Notes: generated by a model from the letters alone, not told the origin. 64,000 nucleotides of DNA from Halocaridina rubra (GCA_037179515.1 JAXCGZ010003831.1:82001-146000); one strand, 5' to 3'; shown: positions 1 through 13,067, counted from the first letter of the stretch. Translations and numbers: made by a program.

Positions 1-584
1 TACCACTTCTAAGCTTATCAAACCACTGATCATAATGTTTCAGGGTCAATTTTATCCCTTATGTTCTATCAGCTTCTTATGGAAATTCAGAATTCTCTTT
101 TATCCATTTCCAAGCATGTGCTTCTCTTCATTTTATTTTATTCATATATTTAGCTTTTGGGACTTCAAGACATATGAGACACAAAAAGTAAACTGAGATT
201 AGGCATTGCAAATGACTTTCAAAGGGAGTAAGTATGTAAGAGAAGTATATACTAAAAAAAAAAAAAAAAAAAAAATCTGGCTTGAAAATTCTGCAAAAAA
301 CACAGATATTCCTTGGAATCGAACTCGTTGAAAAAAAAAGCAAATTTTCCCTAATGTTTACATTTTCCTAGGTGGTCCTATTCATACTCTGGACAGTTCT
401 TCCACACCACTGTTGAGAATCTGAAGTACCTTGCATCCTTATACACTATTAAACACACTCTTCCTCCCCTTGTTAACTGATGAAAAAAAAAAAAAAGCTT
501 TATAATTTAATGGACCTCATAATCCGAATCGTAGCGTATGTGAATAATGCCTATTTCTGAATCGGTCCTATGCCAACGAAGACC
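1..584. other. 3' flank / 3'UTR of Rheb
   Basis: This sequence lies downstream of the Rheb stop codon on the minus strand. The only signals seen are two overlapping minus-strand AATAAA hexamers at about 132-142, roughly 445 bases after the stop, which are candidate polyadenylation signals. Two short A/T homopolymers (254-275 and 482-495) are present. No other gene is recognisable. Confidence 0.4.
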
Positions 585-3500
585 TCATGAGATGGAGCAC
601 TTCCCTTCGGGACTAATATTCCCATCAGCTTTCTCTATTTCTAGAATAACTTTTGTGAATATGTCGCTTACGGCCTGAAAAGAAAAAGGTTAACATTACT
701 GCAGGTTAATTGTAGCCAAAAAGTCCAAAAAGTATTCTTCCCAAGAACCTTCTAAGGGAAAAGAAGCATTTTGGTTTTACTGCTTAAAGATTAATTCTTG
801 CCTCTTTTAGAGAAATTCTCCTATACTGCTAACTTATACCAGCTCAAAAGTATTCTTCCAAAGAACCTTCTAAGAGAAAAGAAGCATTTTGGTTTTACTG
901 CTTAAAGATTAATTCTTGCCTCTTTTAGAGAAATTCTCCTATACTGCTAACTTATACCAGCTCAAAAGTATTCTTCCAAAGAACCTTCTAAGGGAAAAGA
1001 AGCATTTTGGTTTTACTGCTTAAAGATTCATTCTTGCCTCTTTTAGAGAAATTCTCCTATACTGCTAACTTATACCAGCTCAAAAGTATTCTTCCAAAGA
1101 ACCTTCTAAGGGAAAAGAAGCATTTTGGTTTTACTGCTTAAAGATTAATTCTTGCCTCTTTTAGAGAAATTCTCCTATACTGCTAACTTATACCAGCTCA
1201 AAATAAAAAATAAAAAATATATCTATAATACATAAACAAAAATTACTTTCATTCTTCTCCTTCAACTGCATCTCTGTCATGCACAAAGGGAGTTGAAGTC
1301 TCTCACTAGCCTGTTGGAAGCTAACATATGACGACACCACAATGTTTTATGGTTGAATATTCTTCCTGAAACCAACCCTTTCTATTTAGCCTTGCATGGA
1401 ACTACCACCAAGATATATTGGGCTTGCAAACATCTGTAAGCAGTGACTTCACTTTGAAGGACAAACTGATAGTGAATTCAATCATCATAAGTCTATAATG
1501 AAGAAAAACTCACATTAATTCAATCACTAGTTCCATGATGAAAAATTACTTAAGACTCAGTTACGGTCATATGTAAACATCATGTGCTCATTTATAAGAC
1601 ACTACTTTTGAAAATATCCAAAATGCAATGCATTCATTATATTTGTAGAGAAGTCAAGAAGAATTTTTGAGTTGGCTGGAAATTTGCAGTTATGAACCAC
1701 TAACTTCACACTGTTTCTTTCCCTTTCAACACCAGAATTGATGTACTCATGTTCTCTTGTCAGAAAGTGGGATTTTTTCTCAATATGTTATTATGAATTT
1801 AATACTAAATGCTGTTATAAATGTTTTAGGGAACTTCATGAATGACCCCACATTCATCTTGGGCGTTATGAGTTGATACAGCCATGTGTCGCCCAAATCA
1901 GTGGTAACGCGCTGGCTTCGCATTCACGAGGTCGAAAGATCGGTTCCCGTCCAAGACCGAGAGTTTAAGCTGTTTACTGGCAGGAACTGCTCTGGTTGGA
2001 CACCACAGTGGGGGGTTGGGGCTTGCCCTGGCTGACGAATACCCATTGTATAGAAATGGAAATAAAGTTTGTTTGTTTGTTTGTTTTGTTCATCTTTCAT
2101 TAAAAACTGTCTTAATTTCAAATATATGGTTCAAGAGCACAAGTAACCACAGTCTACTCTGACACTCAGGCTTTGACAAGCACTAAGAAGACAGCTTTGG
2201 AGCAGCAAGTGCGACCCAGATTTATATCCTAGCTTTAATGACTGCTTAGGAGGGTCGAGAGGGCTGATAAGCATAAACTAATCTAAACATCCCAGTCATG
2301 TATAGGGTGACTGAGAAGCTGTCTCCACATGCTGGCTAAGGTGTCTGCTCAGAAGGTAATCTTTTGGCTTGTGATGGGAGTCTGAATAAAAAGTACAATG
2401 CTCACTAACGTACGTATGTACTCTCTGCCCCATAATAGGTAAAACCATTGAATTTTACCACGATCAGAACTGCAGTCATCATACACGGATGTTAAGGGTT
2501 GAGCGCATCTAAAATGTTAAAGACGGTATCCTGAACAGGACAATCTGGCTTCTGTAAGTGCTCGGGAGGCTGTTTTGATAGGTAGGAGCCTGTAGCCTTG
2601 TTATTACATCCCAGCTTTGGTGAGCATTCTGAAGGGTCGAATGGCAGGACGAACATAGTCTTGTATTGCCATCCCTGTTCTGGCAGGATATTTGTGGCTG
2701 TTGAGCTTACTCTAATCTCCACTACTCAAGTACAACGCATGCCAAAGAGGTATTTTTTTAAGCATGAAACTTGTTTTTAACTTTTATGACAAACCTTCAA
2801 TGGTATTAAAACACTCAAATGTATACACTAGTATCTCTTATCTTAACTTTTACTTCCTTTTTCAACTATTAAGCAAAACCTTCAACCAGTTATCAAATAC
2901 AGAACAATAATCTTCAACATCATTGTGAAGGTTGAATGCATCTGGAGTGCTAGCAACAGCAACCTAACATCCTAGCATTACCAGGGGCATATAAGGGTTG
3001 ATTTTGGAAAAAGAGCGATATCCTGTTTTTGCATCCCAGATACACTGAGTGCTATTCCCCGTTTTGGTCAAAAATCTTACAAGCGTTTCCCTTACAAACG
3101 CTTAAATACACTAAGACATGTTAGGTAAACAGGAATGCTTTGTATACTCTATGGTAGCAAACGTACATGCATACAAAGTATCATTCATCTGTGGCCTAAG
3201 TTTTTTAAATATGACTACATACCCTGCAAAAGCTAGCAAAGTCACAAGAACTGAACAAAAGAGAACTGTTGACTGCCAAAGGATATACTAATGGTTTATC
3301 TTTACGTCTCATATATCTGATGATGCAGTTCTCAAGTACAGAAGCTCCCCTACTTATGAGCATGCACAGATACGAACAAAATCCTACCCATTACATAGTG
3401 ATGTATTAATGTATGTACTACTGTACTGTACTGCATTATTACTGTATTAAAATTCATTATTACTATATACTTTATGTTTTATGCAGTAGTTAAGTGTGTT

Positions 3501-6500
3501 TAACTAAGTACTATACAGTACTGTATATGTATGTATTGTACAGTACTTTATTTTACCTAAATACAACTTGCAAGCAATTCTACTTATGAATGGACTTCTG
3601 GAACCTAACTCGATCATAAGTTGGAGAGTGTCTATACTATAGAACACCAGACAAGACAGAAAAATAAATAAATAATCACTAATTACTGTCAGTAGTCATA
3701 TACAAATGACGTACACAAACACAGAAAATCCCAGACAAGGATCAATCACTTTTGTATCGCTTTCAATCTCTTATCTTTCTATTTCTCACCTCATGCTGTT
3801 TGGCACTAGTTTCCAAGAAAACTGCCTTCCAAGTTTCTGCAACTTTCCGACCATCCTCTGCACTAACGACTCGTTCCATATGGAGATCATTCTTGTTCCC
3901 TACTAATACAATTGGCACTCTGGAAATATAAAATGAAGATAACACCTATATCAAAATAAAGATTTCAAATTTTAAATATAATTTATGATCGCCACTCCCA
4001 TGTAGGCTTTTCAGTCCGTCAGTGGGATCAATCTAACAATTGATGCTTGAGAAACTGTAGCTCGGGAATTAAGACTGGAGGCCCTTCCTAACACCCTAAG
4101 GTGGGCTCCATTGCGGGTCTATCACCTCTCAAGTCCAGCACTCTAACCACTTCACCACTGTGGTCCCTCCAATTGTAAATGTTAATTTATAAATTTTCCT
4201 ACAGTATATGCAAACATGCAACGGATATAAGAAAACCATATATAGGTAATCAAATACAGAAGAATTGTAAGAAGACTGCATAAAAGGACATGTGCAGTCT
4301 ATAATAAAAAACAACTAATCCTCAAGGAGCTTGAGGACACTGTCTCCCTTCTGAAAGCATATAATTTACTAATTCTACAGGCCAGGGCAAGGATGGGTAA
4401 AAAACACGGCTCAAGCTGAAGTTTTGAAGACCAAAGTTTCCGAGGTATAGAATCATTCATACAGAGGCCCTTGTACCTCAGTGAAGTCCCGTGTTTAAGT
4501 TGTGAGACATTTACAGGGCCTTATCTGAGCAAAAGGGGAGGGAGGCATTCAAGAACTCCGTAAACACCGTTTCAGAGACATCGATGTTGAACCCACATAG
4601 AGATTTAGCCATAGCTTCTTTACAAGTAGCAATTATTGCAGTTGAAATTTTGGTTCAGTATGGAAATTCCAAGAAATTTAAGACTGTCCTGAGAATTATT
4701 CCTTCAGTTCAACACTTCAATGAATATGATAAAGGTGACCAGTCACCCTCTTACTGTTTTGTTATGGATTTAGTTGTAGCATTCAAAAGCATAGATATTC
4801 AGTTATGTGATAAGGGTGACCAGTCACCCTCTTACTATTTTGTTATGGATTTCCTTGTGGCATTCAAAAGCATGGAAATTCAGTTATTTTATTACCATAT
4901 ATATGGTAAAAGAGAACAAGTAAGTACTTTATTAAAGTTATCATTAACAATGATAACTTAGTATAAAAATCGAATCAAACAAGACTTCACCCTCCAAAAC
5001 ATCTGTCCACTCTGACAATGTCTGATTACACATGAATGCAATAGCTTTAGTTTAATAAAACACTCAGTATAGCAATAGATCAACCTAAAATGGAGAATGT
5101 TATGCAGTTCTAGGCTCCTCACTCTCTATTTTTAATATATATTAGTGTAACTGCAAGACTTAAAACAATAATGCCTGCATTGGGTAGGATTTAAATATGA
5201 AAATATGCTTGTTTTAGATTTTTCATGGAGTTAATATGGTAATTCTAAGTCCACAATAAGGAGATTAATTTACAGCAAATGTGTAAAAGCATTGAAAGCA
5301 CACAAGCATAGATTTTTTTTTTTTAAAGCTCTATCAAGACTTGGAATGGACTTATGAAGCTGTAAATGTTAAAGAGAAAAAGTCTTATTGGAGCTAACAA
5401 ATATAAGTAGAGTACTATTTTGCTACTGATTCTTAACAAAGCTGTGTCTGCTGAAAGACATAACGAGCTCATTAAGAATTTGAGATACTCTTTATGAATT
5501 CAAAGTACAATTAATAATAATGACAATATACTAGTTCAAAACCAAAAGAAAACAGGACTGGTTGTAGGCTACTAGTTCTTTGTTTTGTGGCTTGTATAAT
5601 ATAATAATCATAAGTGAATATACTAAACAAACTGGATACAAATTTGTATAATCCCAAGCCCCAAGCAAATACTTACTAAAACTAATAATAATGTAGAGTA
5701 AAATACAACTTACGTCACTTTTCCCATCATGTCAAGAATCTTGTCATAAATGACCTGGACAACCTCAAAAGATTTCTCAGAAGTTATGGAGTAAACCAAA
5801 ATATAGCCATGAATGTCCACTGAGTAATGGGCGGGAAATATGCTGTACTCGTCCTGACCTGCTGTATCGACTAATTCCAGTCCGTATTCTTGCCCTCTGA
5901 CCTGCAACAGTAACTGTATGAAAATATATACCTAAAAACATATAAAGTTGTCTCTCAACTTCCATGATTTAAAATACTGAGGTTTTAGCTGTACACTGTT
6001 GGAAAATATAAAAAATAATAATTTCATGAAATTTTACCCCTAAAAATACACTAACCAATATCACTTAGATTTTGTTTTTACATAAATTTAAATAGTATGT
6101 GGCAAAGTTTAAGTATAGTACAGTAGGTTGTGTCTACATTAAACATGAAGCATAGACACATTTATATAAGGGTTTTGACTATAAGCAATTTTTTACTTGT
6201 GGTGGAAGAGATAATTGGAATATCATTATATGGTACATGAATAACTGTACAATCTTCATAACCATAGACACACAGGTTATACAAGTCTCAAAGTATATTA
6301 ACTGCAAATATTCCACACACATGCTTGTGAAATATGCAAATTATATACATAATTATTCCTTAAAAGCTAATAAAAGCACAGTATTATATACATCTTTACT
6401 ACTACCAACGATCTTGTCATATATGCAAAAAAAAAATAATAATAATACAATATCTGCAATCGAGACTATGTTCTCAAAAGAGTCAATAATACAAATAAAC

Positions 6501-9240
6501 ATTCTGTCAAATATAATATGACCGCAATACATATGTACATGTGTTAACAACACTCATCATACTAGTCAAAATATGTAAATAATAAAAACTGCACAATTAC
6601 AAGCTTTAGAAATAATATACTGAGCACACACATTTCAATGAAAACATATATCACTTGCAACAGCACACGGGTATGTTCTGACATACGAGTATTCCCTTCC
6701 ATATACATATTCTAATTTTTTCCCAGATACTTCTACGTCTTATAACCGAGGCACTTCATTCCATATTTAAACAACTCTAACATCACCACCATATGCTATG
6801 AAAGGTTCTGATAATAATTTTCTTACTAATATTACCTGTATATACTTACCTTAATTTTCTTTGTAAAAGTATTCTCAATCGTTGGGTCATAGCTATCAAC
6901 AAAGTGGCCATCTACAAACTGAATGCAGAGAGATGATTTCCCTGTAAAGACAAAGAATATGTAATTTCTACTGAAAACAGGAAAAACATTGTTCATATTT
7001 CAAGATTAGTTCACAAAAGGGGAAAAATAAAGAGCTTAGCAATATTAAAGCCATAATCCCTATTACAAGGGAGTGGCTGAGTCAAAGCAAAAAGCAGGAC
7101 GCATTGCGGGAGGAAAATATCCCACCCAAACATGCAGCAACTTCTCCATTTTGTGGATGAGTTCAATCTGGTGCTTCATGATTACATTCAACAACATGGG
7201 TGCTGAACCAATCATGGCCTCATTAATGCGGTCTTTATCTTTCGAGACTTTCAATATGGTAGTGTGCGATAGCTTAATATCACGTGCAATCCCGCTTACC
7301 TTCTTCGTGTTGAGATCAGTGGCAGGTGTAGGAGTATAAGACGATGATTTCCTTTATGTACAGTGACTACTAAGACAAACTAAATACAGTTACTGCAATA
7401 GCTCCTAATAGTATCAGGAGGACCAGCAGTAACAATGAGTTTCTCACTGGGATGCTAGCACTGACGAGGCAGAAAATTGTCATATGGCCAGTCGGGCATT
7501 GCTTACGATGCTAGACATGGTGCAATCACGAAATATGCAGTACATATTTGCAATCGCAGTCAGAAGTCGCATACCTCGTAAGTCATCAACTAATTGCATT
7601 ATAATATTTTTTCTAACAGGGGGCACTGCCCCACAGCCTCCTCTTAGCTAACTCAAGCAAAAACTACATGAGGCTCCAGTTCCCTCCTTTGCTAATTACA
7701 TGGGGGCCTGCATATCATAAACTCTTAATTAAGTGTAGGTACCTTCTTTTAAAGATCCAGTAAGGTCTTTATTTCACACCTCCGTGTTGATAGTTGACAT
7801 CACATATTTTCCAATGCTTTTTTGTGTATTCAATGGTAATACTAGGTTAGGTTAAGGTTAGTCTGGATAGTATAGGGAGGTATGGGGAAATATCCTTTTC
7901 AGTTTTAATATAATAATTGGTTGGGCTATGTTAAGGTTATCCACCTGTAGTTAGGACACAAGATGGTAACTGACAATACTTTTTCCAATTTTATTTTTCT
8001 TTATCTTTTTGCTGTCCTGCATATTAATTGCATTAGGAAATTTACAGTTGTTCAAAATATTCCCCTACAAGTGAATAACGGACATGATGGTTATCCGCTG
8101 GATCGTAATACATTTTCAACATTTTGTATTTGCACTTCCCTTTAATTAACTTTAGGTTCTGAGTTTTTTTCTACCCAAAATTGCAAATTCCCATCCTCAC
8201 CCCCATTTTTAAGCAAGTGGGATTATAATACGATAATATCAAACTGAAGCATACAATGAAGTTGGACAACGAAATGTGTCGATAGCAAGAAATTTCTACA
8301 CGAAATGACTGATTTCGGAAATCGGGCCCATTGCAACTAAGCGATTACGCGGTACTTTATAGAACCCCATCAACATCAATTTTATTGAAATTTTATAATT
8401 GGAGCTGACTTAATTTGGGGTAAATTTTTAGAAAAGGAGATTATTCTCTTACAATAATAAAACCGCATTTTTATGATAATTTTTATTGTGAAATAAATCT
8501 GAACTCCATATCTGGCGCAAAAAACATTTTTGGTGCATCCTAACCAAACCTATCATAGGGGAATGCGTCTGGCCTAACCAGGGGCTCTGCCCCTGGAATC
8601 CTTTGTAGTTATATTTTCCCTAACCAGGGGCTATGCCCCCTGGACCCCCCAAAGGGAAACATAATTTTTTTGAGCCAGAAATGGAGTTCAGATTCGTTTA
8701 TTTCACAATGAAAACTATCAGTACGAGAATAATCCCCTCTTCTAAAACAATACCTAAAATGGAGGTAAGAATTGTATTTTTCCTAAGAATTTTTATGTGT
8801 TTTGAATGAAAGTGACGTTGGAAAAGACAAATAAATATGAGAAATATTACGTTATAACACTTTAAGAATGGTTTTTGATGTTTATGAATGACTGTGACTT
8901 ACTAACTTGTCCCAAAGTACTATATTTTTTGGCTTTGGTTAGGTTAGCATATACAGTATTTCCCGACGGTTTTTAAGGTAACAATTATTAAAAAAAAAAA
9001 ACAAATCCATAAGATAATTCTACCATTCATCTCCAAACTGAGAAGGGTGCAACTGTAAAAATTTACCAGGATTTTTACATGGGAAAAATATTAAAATAAA
9101 ACTACATTACAATTACTATTACCTCAATTTCACATCCATAATAAACCTAATTAAAATAAACCGAGGTATATCTTTACTTTCACACCCCAATGAATTAAAT
9201 GACGCAAAGCACTGATAATAATATAAAACACATTGAAATA

Positions 9241-9304
<64 letters not shown>

Positions 9305-9363
9305 TTATACTTACCAACACTTCTGTAGCCCATCACGGCTACTTTCCTATTCTTTGACGGCAT
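585..9363 (-). CDS. Rheb: Rheb small GTPase (Ras homolog enriched in brain), 5 exons, complete
   Basis: Coding exons on the minus strand are 9363-9315, 6941-6850, 5901-5714, 3919-3790 and 674-585, all with GT-AG borders and consistent phases, giving 182 aa (human Rheb is 184). Seen in the sequence: P-loop GYRSVGKSS with the Rheb-type Arg in place of the usual Ras Gly, effector segment [12 protein letters not shown]3 [13 protein letters not shown]4 NKND, G5 ETSAK, and a C-terminal CSIS box for farnesylation. The start is the only ATG before the P-loop and is preceded by non-coding AT-rich DNA. In the known family, GTP-bound Rheb on lysosomal or endomembranes activates TORC1 and is switched off by TSC2. 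Introns hold a 118-bp minisatellite, SINEs, a MITE and a pogo fragment. It is the first of three minus-strand genes in the window. Intron borders were read by eye, not from transcripts. Confidence 0.95.
727..1199. repeat. 118-bp tandem repeat, 4 copies, last Rheb intron
   Basis: Four near-identical units repeat with an exact 118-base period; the core AAAAGTATTC recurs with its G at 732, 850, 968 and 1086. Units differ by only a few bases. The array begins about 50 bases upstream (in gene sense) of the acceptor of the last Rheb exon at 674. It has no coding potential. Confidence 0.95.
1200..1892. other. Rheb intron 4, unique-looking sequence
   Basis: AT-rich intronic sequence between the 118-bp array and a SINE. 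No exon, RNA gene or recognised repeat was seen here. Confidence 0.5.
1893..2092 (+). mobile_element. tRNA-derived SINE, family C
   Basis: The head is tRNA-like: TGGTAACGCGCTGG resembles an A box, and GGTCGAAAGATC, about 30 bases on, resembles a B box. A body follows that is shared in reverse with 36437-36652, including the CCACAGTGGGGGGTTGGG segment. It ends in a (TTTG)n-rich tail near 2070-2090. It lies in Rheb intron 4, antisense to the gene. The family name is mine. Confidence 0.75.
2093..3336. other. Rheb intron 4, no gene seen
   Basis: Non-coding intronic DNA. Short words such as CATCCCAG and AGGGTTGA recur around 2300-3050, suggesting an old degenerate repeat, but no unit could be fixed. 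Confidence 0.4.
3339..3634. mobile_element. mariner-like MITE
   Basis: A 296-base element flanked by TA at 3337-3338 and 3635-3636. Its ends are imperfect inverted repeats: CAGAAGCTCCCCTACTTATG on the left, and the reverse complement of CATAAGTTGGAGAGTGTCTA on the right. The ends match in about three quarters of positions and share the ACTTATGA core. The interior is non-coding and rich in GTACTGTA. TA duplication and size fit a Tc1/mariner/pogo-type non-autonomous element. Confidence 0.5.
3985..4172 (-). mobile_element. tRNA-derived SINE, family B
   Basis: Read on the minus strand, it begins with a tRNA-like head in which CAGTGGTGAAGTGGTTAGAG resembles an A box. It ends with a body carrying GATCCCACTGACGG. 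The same body occurs at 53905-54090 and, as a tandem array, at 31440-31810. It lies in Rheb intron 3. Confidence 0.65.
4728..4889. repeat. 81-bp tandem duplication
   Basis: Two adjacent copies of about 81 bases, each starting GATAAGGGTGACCAGTCACC (first copy GATAAAGG), with a few differences. Both carry the small palindrome GGTGACCAGTCACC. The sequence is intronic (Rheb intron 3). The open frame across it is incidental. Confidence 0.8.
5920..6849. other. Rheb intron 2, no other feature
   Basis: AT-rich intron between Rheb exons 3 and 2. The short open frames are low complexity, and no repeat family was recognised. Confidence 0.5.
7053..7117 (-). mobile_element. LINE-2 3'-end scrap
   Basis: Carries the CATAATCCCT...GTGGCTGAGTCAA block seen at the reversed 3' end of the LINE-2 copy near 28300. 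It directly abuts the pogo transposase fragment in Rheb intron 1. Confidence 0.45.
7118..7325 (-). pseudogene. pogo/Tigger-like transposase fragment (CENP-B-type HTH)
   Basis: The minus strand has an open frame of about 65 codons. It reads as the N-terminal DNA-binding part of a pogo/Tigger transposase: a [20 protein letters not shown] helix-turn-helix, then a SAP...[10 protein letters not shown] segment that in this family leads into the CENP-B-type domain. No catalytic DDE region follows. The frame runs straight into a LINE-2 scrap at 7117, so this is a truncated relic. It sits in Rheb intron 1 on the Rheb strand and could be mistaken for an exon. Confidence 0.7.
7341..8519. other. Rheb intron 1, no gene seen
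   Basis: Non-coding. Scattered GGTTAGGTTAAGG words occur around 7840-7935. No exon or full element was recognised. Confidence 0.4.
8520..9075. repeat. dispersed repeat with TTAGG words (group T)
   Basis: Holds two small hairpin-like blocks, CCAGGGGCTCTGCCCCTGG and CCAGGGGCTATGCCCCCTGG. These are followed by a segment with GGTTAGGTTAGCATAT, TTTCCCGACGGTTTT and GGTGCAACTGTAAAAATT. The same phrases recur at 34110-34850 and 40290-40490, so this is an interspersed family of unknown class. Confidence 0.55.
9239..9302. repeat. (TAA)n microsatellite
   Basis: A clean trinucleotide array. In gene sense it begins only a few bases after the donor site of Rheb exon 1 (9314-9309). Confidence 0.95.
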
Positions 9364-9735
9364 AACTAAAAATATATATATATATAAAGGCGAGCAATAT
9401 ATGTACTTTCAACACATATACGAGTAAAATTACATATAATAATTGATACTATTGTAAAATTACTTAAATAAACGAGGACAAAATCTTCCCTGTCTTTTAA
9501 GCAACTTATTTAAGTAACTTAATTTTCAGTCTGTCTGTAAGTATCTCACACTACAAGTCCACTTTTGGTCCAACTTAACACTTATTACGGCAATAATAAA
9601 GTGCAATTTTCAAATCACATAATTAATAAATCGCACAGACGAGTTAAATAAAGAAAAATTCATTTGACAATTAATCATTTGCACTCCAGCCAGTAATAAC
9701 TAGTAGACGACGCCATCTGGGATAAACAAGAATAA
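9364..9735 (-). promoter_or_regulatory. 5' flank of Rheb (promoter/5'UTR region)
   Basis: This is the region upstream of the Rheb ATG on the minus strand. No TATA box with clear spacing or CpG island is visible. It is defined by position only. Confidence 0.25.
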
Positions 9736-10608
<873 letters not shown>

Positions 10609-10801
10609 TTCTTTTCATCTCGATAGACGCTTAAAACAGCTGGTAGCGTTGGTAATTAACTAGGCTAAAGACAATCAAAAAGTGTCTAGCCCATTTTACA
10701 CTTCCCTCTCTCGACACAGCTTTGCAGTAGCTGCCAAAGGATGGTTTAGAGCACTGCTCCCCATAGACTGCCTCCGGGCCTCTTCCTACAGATTTTATCT
10801 C

Positions 10802-12222
10802 AGGAGATTCCAAGATGCTGGAAACAAGCAAATGCGATACCTATCTTCAAAAAGGGAAGAAGGGATACGGCTCTAAACTACAGACCAGTTTCTTTGACCA
10901 GCATAGTTTGCTAAGTTATGGAGAAACTACTAAGGAAACATATCTCTCTTCACTTGGAATCCTTCAAATGTTTGTCAGTGAGATAACATGGCTTCAAAGA
11001 AGGTAAATCAACAGTAACAAACTTATTAGAATTTTATGATGAGGTAAGCCGAATCTTACAGGAAAGAGAGGGCTGGGCAGATTGCATATTCCTAGACTTC
11101 CAGAAAGCATTTGATACTGTTCCACATGGGAGACTTATTAAGAAGCTGCAAGCAATGGCTAGAGTAGTTGGAAATGTCTTGGAATGGATAAAAACATTCT
11201 TAGAAGGAAGGGAACAGAGGGTTAGAGTAAGACACTCAGTGTCTGAAGGGAGAAAAATTAGTAGTGGAGTTCCACAGGGTTCAGTTTTAGGACCACTTTT
11301 GTTCCTTGTATATGTAAATGACCTACCAGAGTCTGTAAATTCATTCATGAATATGTTTGCAGATGATGCAAAGATTGTGAAGAAAGTAAGAAACGAGAAC
11401 AATGGTAGAGAACTTCAGGAAGATCTAAATGGTCTGCATGAGTGGTCAGAAAAGTGGGTAATGAAATTCAATACTTCAAAATGTAAGGTAATGAGAATGG
11501 GTACAATTGCAAGAAGGTCCAAGCTCGACTACTCGATGGTAGTAGTACAACTTCAAGAGACGGAAAATGAGATCTAGGAGTAAACATGCTGGCAGATTTG
11601 TATCCAGAAATACATATAAATGGCTTAGTAAGGGCAGCATATGCTTTCTTATTAAATGCAAGGGTAGTCTTCAGGCACATGGACAAGGAAATGTTCAGAA
11701 ATATTTATGTAACGTAGGTGAGATCAAAACTTGAATATGCAGCCCCCTTTTGGAATCCGCACTTGAAAAAGCACATAGCAAAGCTTGAAAAAGCTCAAAG
11801 ACATGCCACGAAACTGGTGCCAGAAATATGCACTCTCAGTTATGATGAGAGGCTAAGGGAATTAGACTTACCATCACTCGAAGCTAGAAGATTGAGGGGG
11901 AGGATATGGTGACAGTCTTTAAATTCCTTCATGGTTATGATAGAGTGGATAGGGATCGATATTTTGATATGGCATGCTCTAGAACTAGAGGTCATAGTTT
12001 GAAGTTCGCAAGATAACTTCTTTGCAGGATGTAAGGAAGTACCTTTTCAGTGTAAGAGTAGTTGATAATTGGAATTCGCCAAGCGAGGAGGTAGTTAATG
12101 CTAACTCAATCCATAGTTTTAAGGACAGGTATGATAAGTATCACTAAGTATAAAATGGAACCGATCAGGAGACGGGGCTCTTTCCCGTAAGCACAATTAG
12201 GTAATCACAATTAGGTAATTAC
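10802..12222 (+). pseudogene. LINE-1 (CR1-like) copy, 5'-truncated, broken RT
   Basis: Starts inside the RT coding region at the residues GEIPRCWK of the better copy (22827-25755) and runs to the element's 3' end. It retains the QHGF region, the GVPQGSVLGPLLFLVYVNDL block and the MFADDAKI catalytic motif. It carries a stop in the SLTSIVC-K segment (TAA near 10912), a frameshift after the ETENEI residues near 11577 and a stop in the VTYVRSKLEY region (TAG near 11716). The end shows the family's terminal repeats, CACAATTAGGTAAT twice (about 12191-12222). It is dead but still close to the better copy. Confidence 0.9.
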
Positions 12223-12354
12223 ACTCGTGTGTGTGCCTGCAGAACAGGAGGAGAAGAATTTTGGATTCATGTCGTTTTGGATAACTTTATACTTTATCAA
12301 ATGAGTTATTTGATTATAGTCCATGGAGCTTATGCATAATATTTTTATATACAT

Positions 12355-12680
12355 TCATTACGTGACACGGGCCAAAGGGATTTCTCGCATCTGCTAGCTT
12401 AGCGAACTGTGATGGATGGGTGTAGGGGGGGTTGCCATGTGATAAAGTGGTGGGTGTACACCAGCTGCGGCTGTCGGTCCTCACTGTAAAATATGCTTGC
12501 CCGCCTACCTTGTGTGTGACCCAAGCAGGGTGGTAGGGAGGAAATGTGGTAACCCTTTATCCAAGAAGCTAAGAGGAGTAGTTGAGATATATGTAGATCG
12601 TGGTGAATGTGTGTTTCTCGGCTCGGCCACCCCTCTTACATGGGGGAACAGGGCATGTATATGTATGTATAGAATCTATT
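12355..12680 (+). mobile_element. LINE-2 3'-end fragment
   Basis: Matches, in reverse, the 3' region of the LINE-2 copy at 28296-28620. Shared phrases include GACACGGGCCAAAG, TTTCTCGCATCTGCTAGC, CTGTGATGGATGGGTGT and CCAGCTGCGGC. It ends near a GTATATGTATGTATAG run. No coding part is left. Confidence 0.75.
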
Positions 12681-12781
12681 TATTATCACTATTGTAAAGT
12701 CTTCAGGATTTTCTTCTGAAGGCCTCAAGGAACACTGCCTCTGTCCATTGTTTAACTTTCATTGTAGACAATGGTATAGTG

Positions 12782-13067
12782 CAGGGGTCGGCAACCTACG
12801 GCACGCGTGCCATACTTGGCACGCCAAGCAATTTCCAATGGCACTCAGCCGCATCACGCGTCAGTTCTCAAAATTTAACAAAGTGTTCGTTAGGTCACAT
12901 GTCATTTCCTTGATTCTTTCTACTTTGTAGCAATTGAGGTAAGTATATATTGTTTAAAAAATATATATATTGACCTTGACTTGTATAAAAATACGTATGC
13001 TGTTGGCACACTGAATGATTTAAAACCCTAAGTCGGCACATATTTAGCAAAAGGTTGCCAACCCCTG
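12782..13067. mobile_element. hAT-type MITE with 8-bp target duplication
   Basis: The left end is CAGGGGTCGGCAACCTACGG and the right end GGTTGCCAACCCCTG, its inverted repeat. The 286-base element is flanked by GTATAGTG (12774-12781) and GTACAGTG (13068-13075), an 8-base direct repeat with one mismatch, as expected for hAT transposition. The interior is non-coding and contains a short internal palindrome around CTTGGCACGCCAAG. Known hAT elements use CAGGGG-type ends. Confidence 0.88.

Noticed and set aside
727..1199. CRISPR-like array
   Set aside because: The 118-base units are contiguous, with no unique spacers, and the genome is eukaryotic.
2100..3080. Recurring phrases (CATCCCAG, AGGGTTGA, GAGTGCTA) suggesting an old minisatellite
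   Set aside because: Unit boundaries and spacing could not be established by eye.
4584..4961. 125-codon plus-strand frame as a gene
   Set aside because: It spans an 81-base tandem duplication in a Rheb intron (81 is divisible by three), with no family resemblance or splice support.
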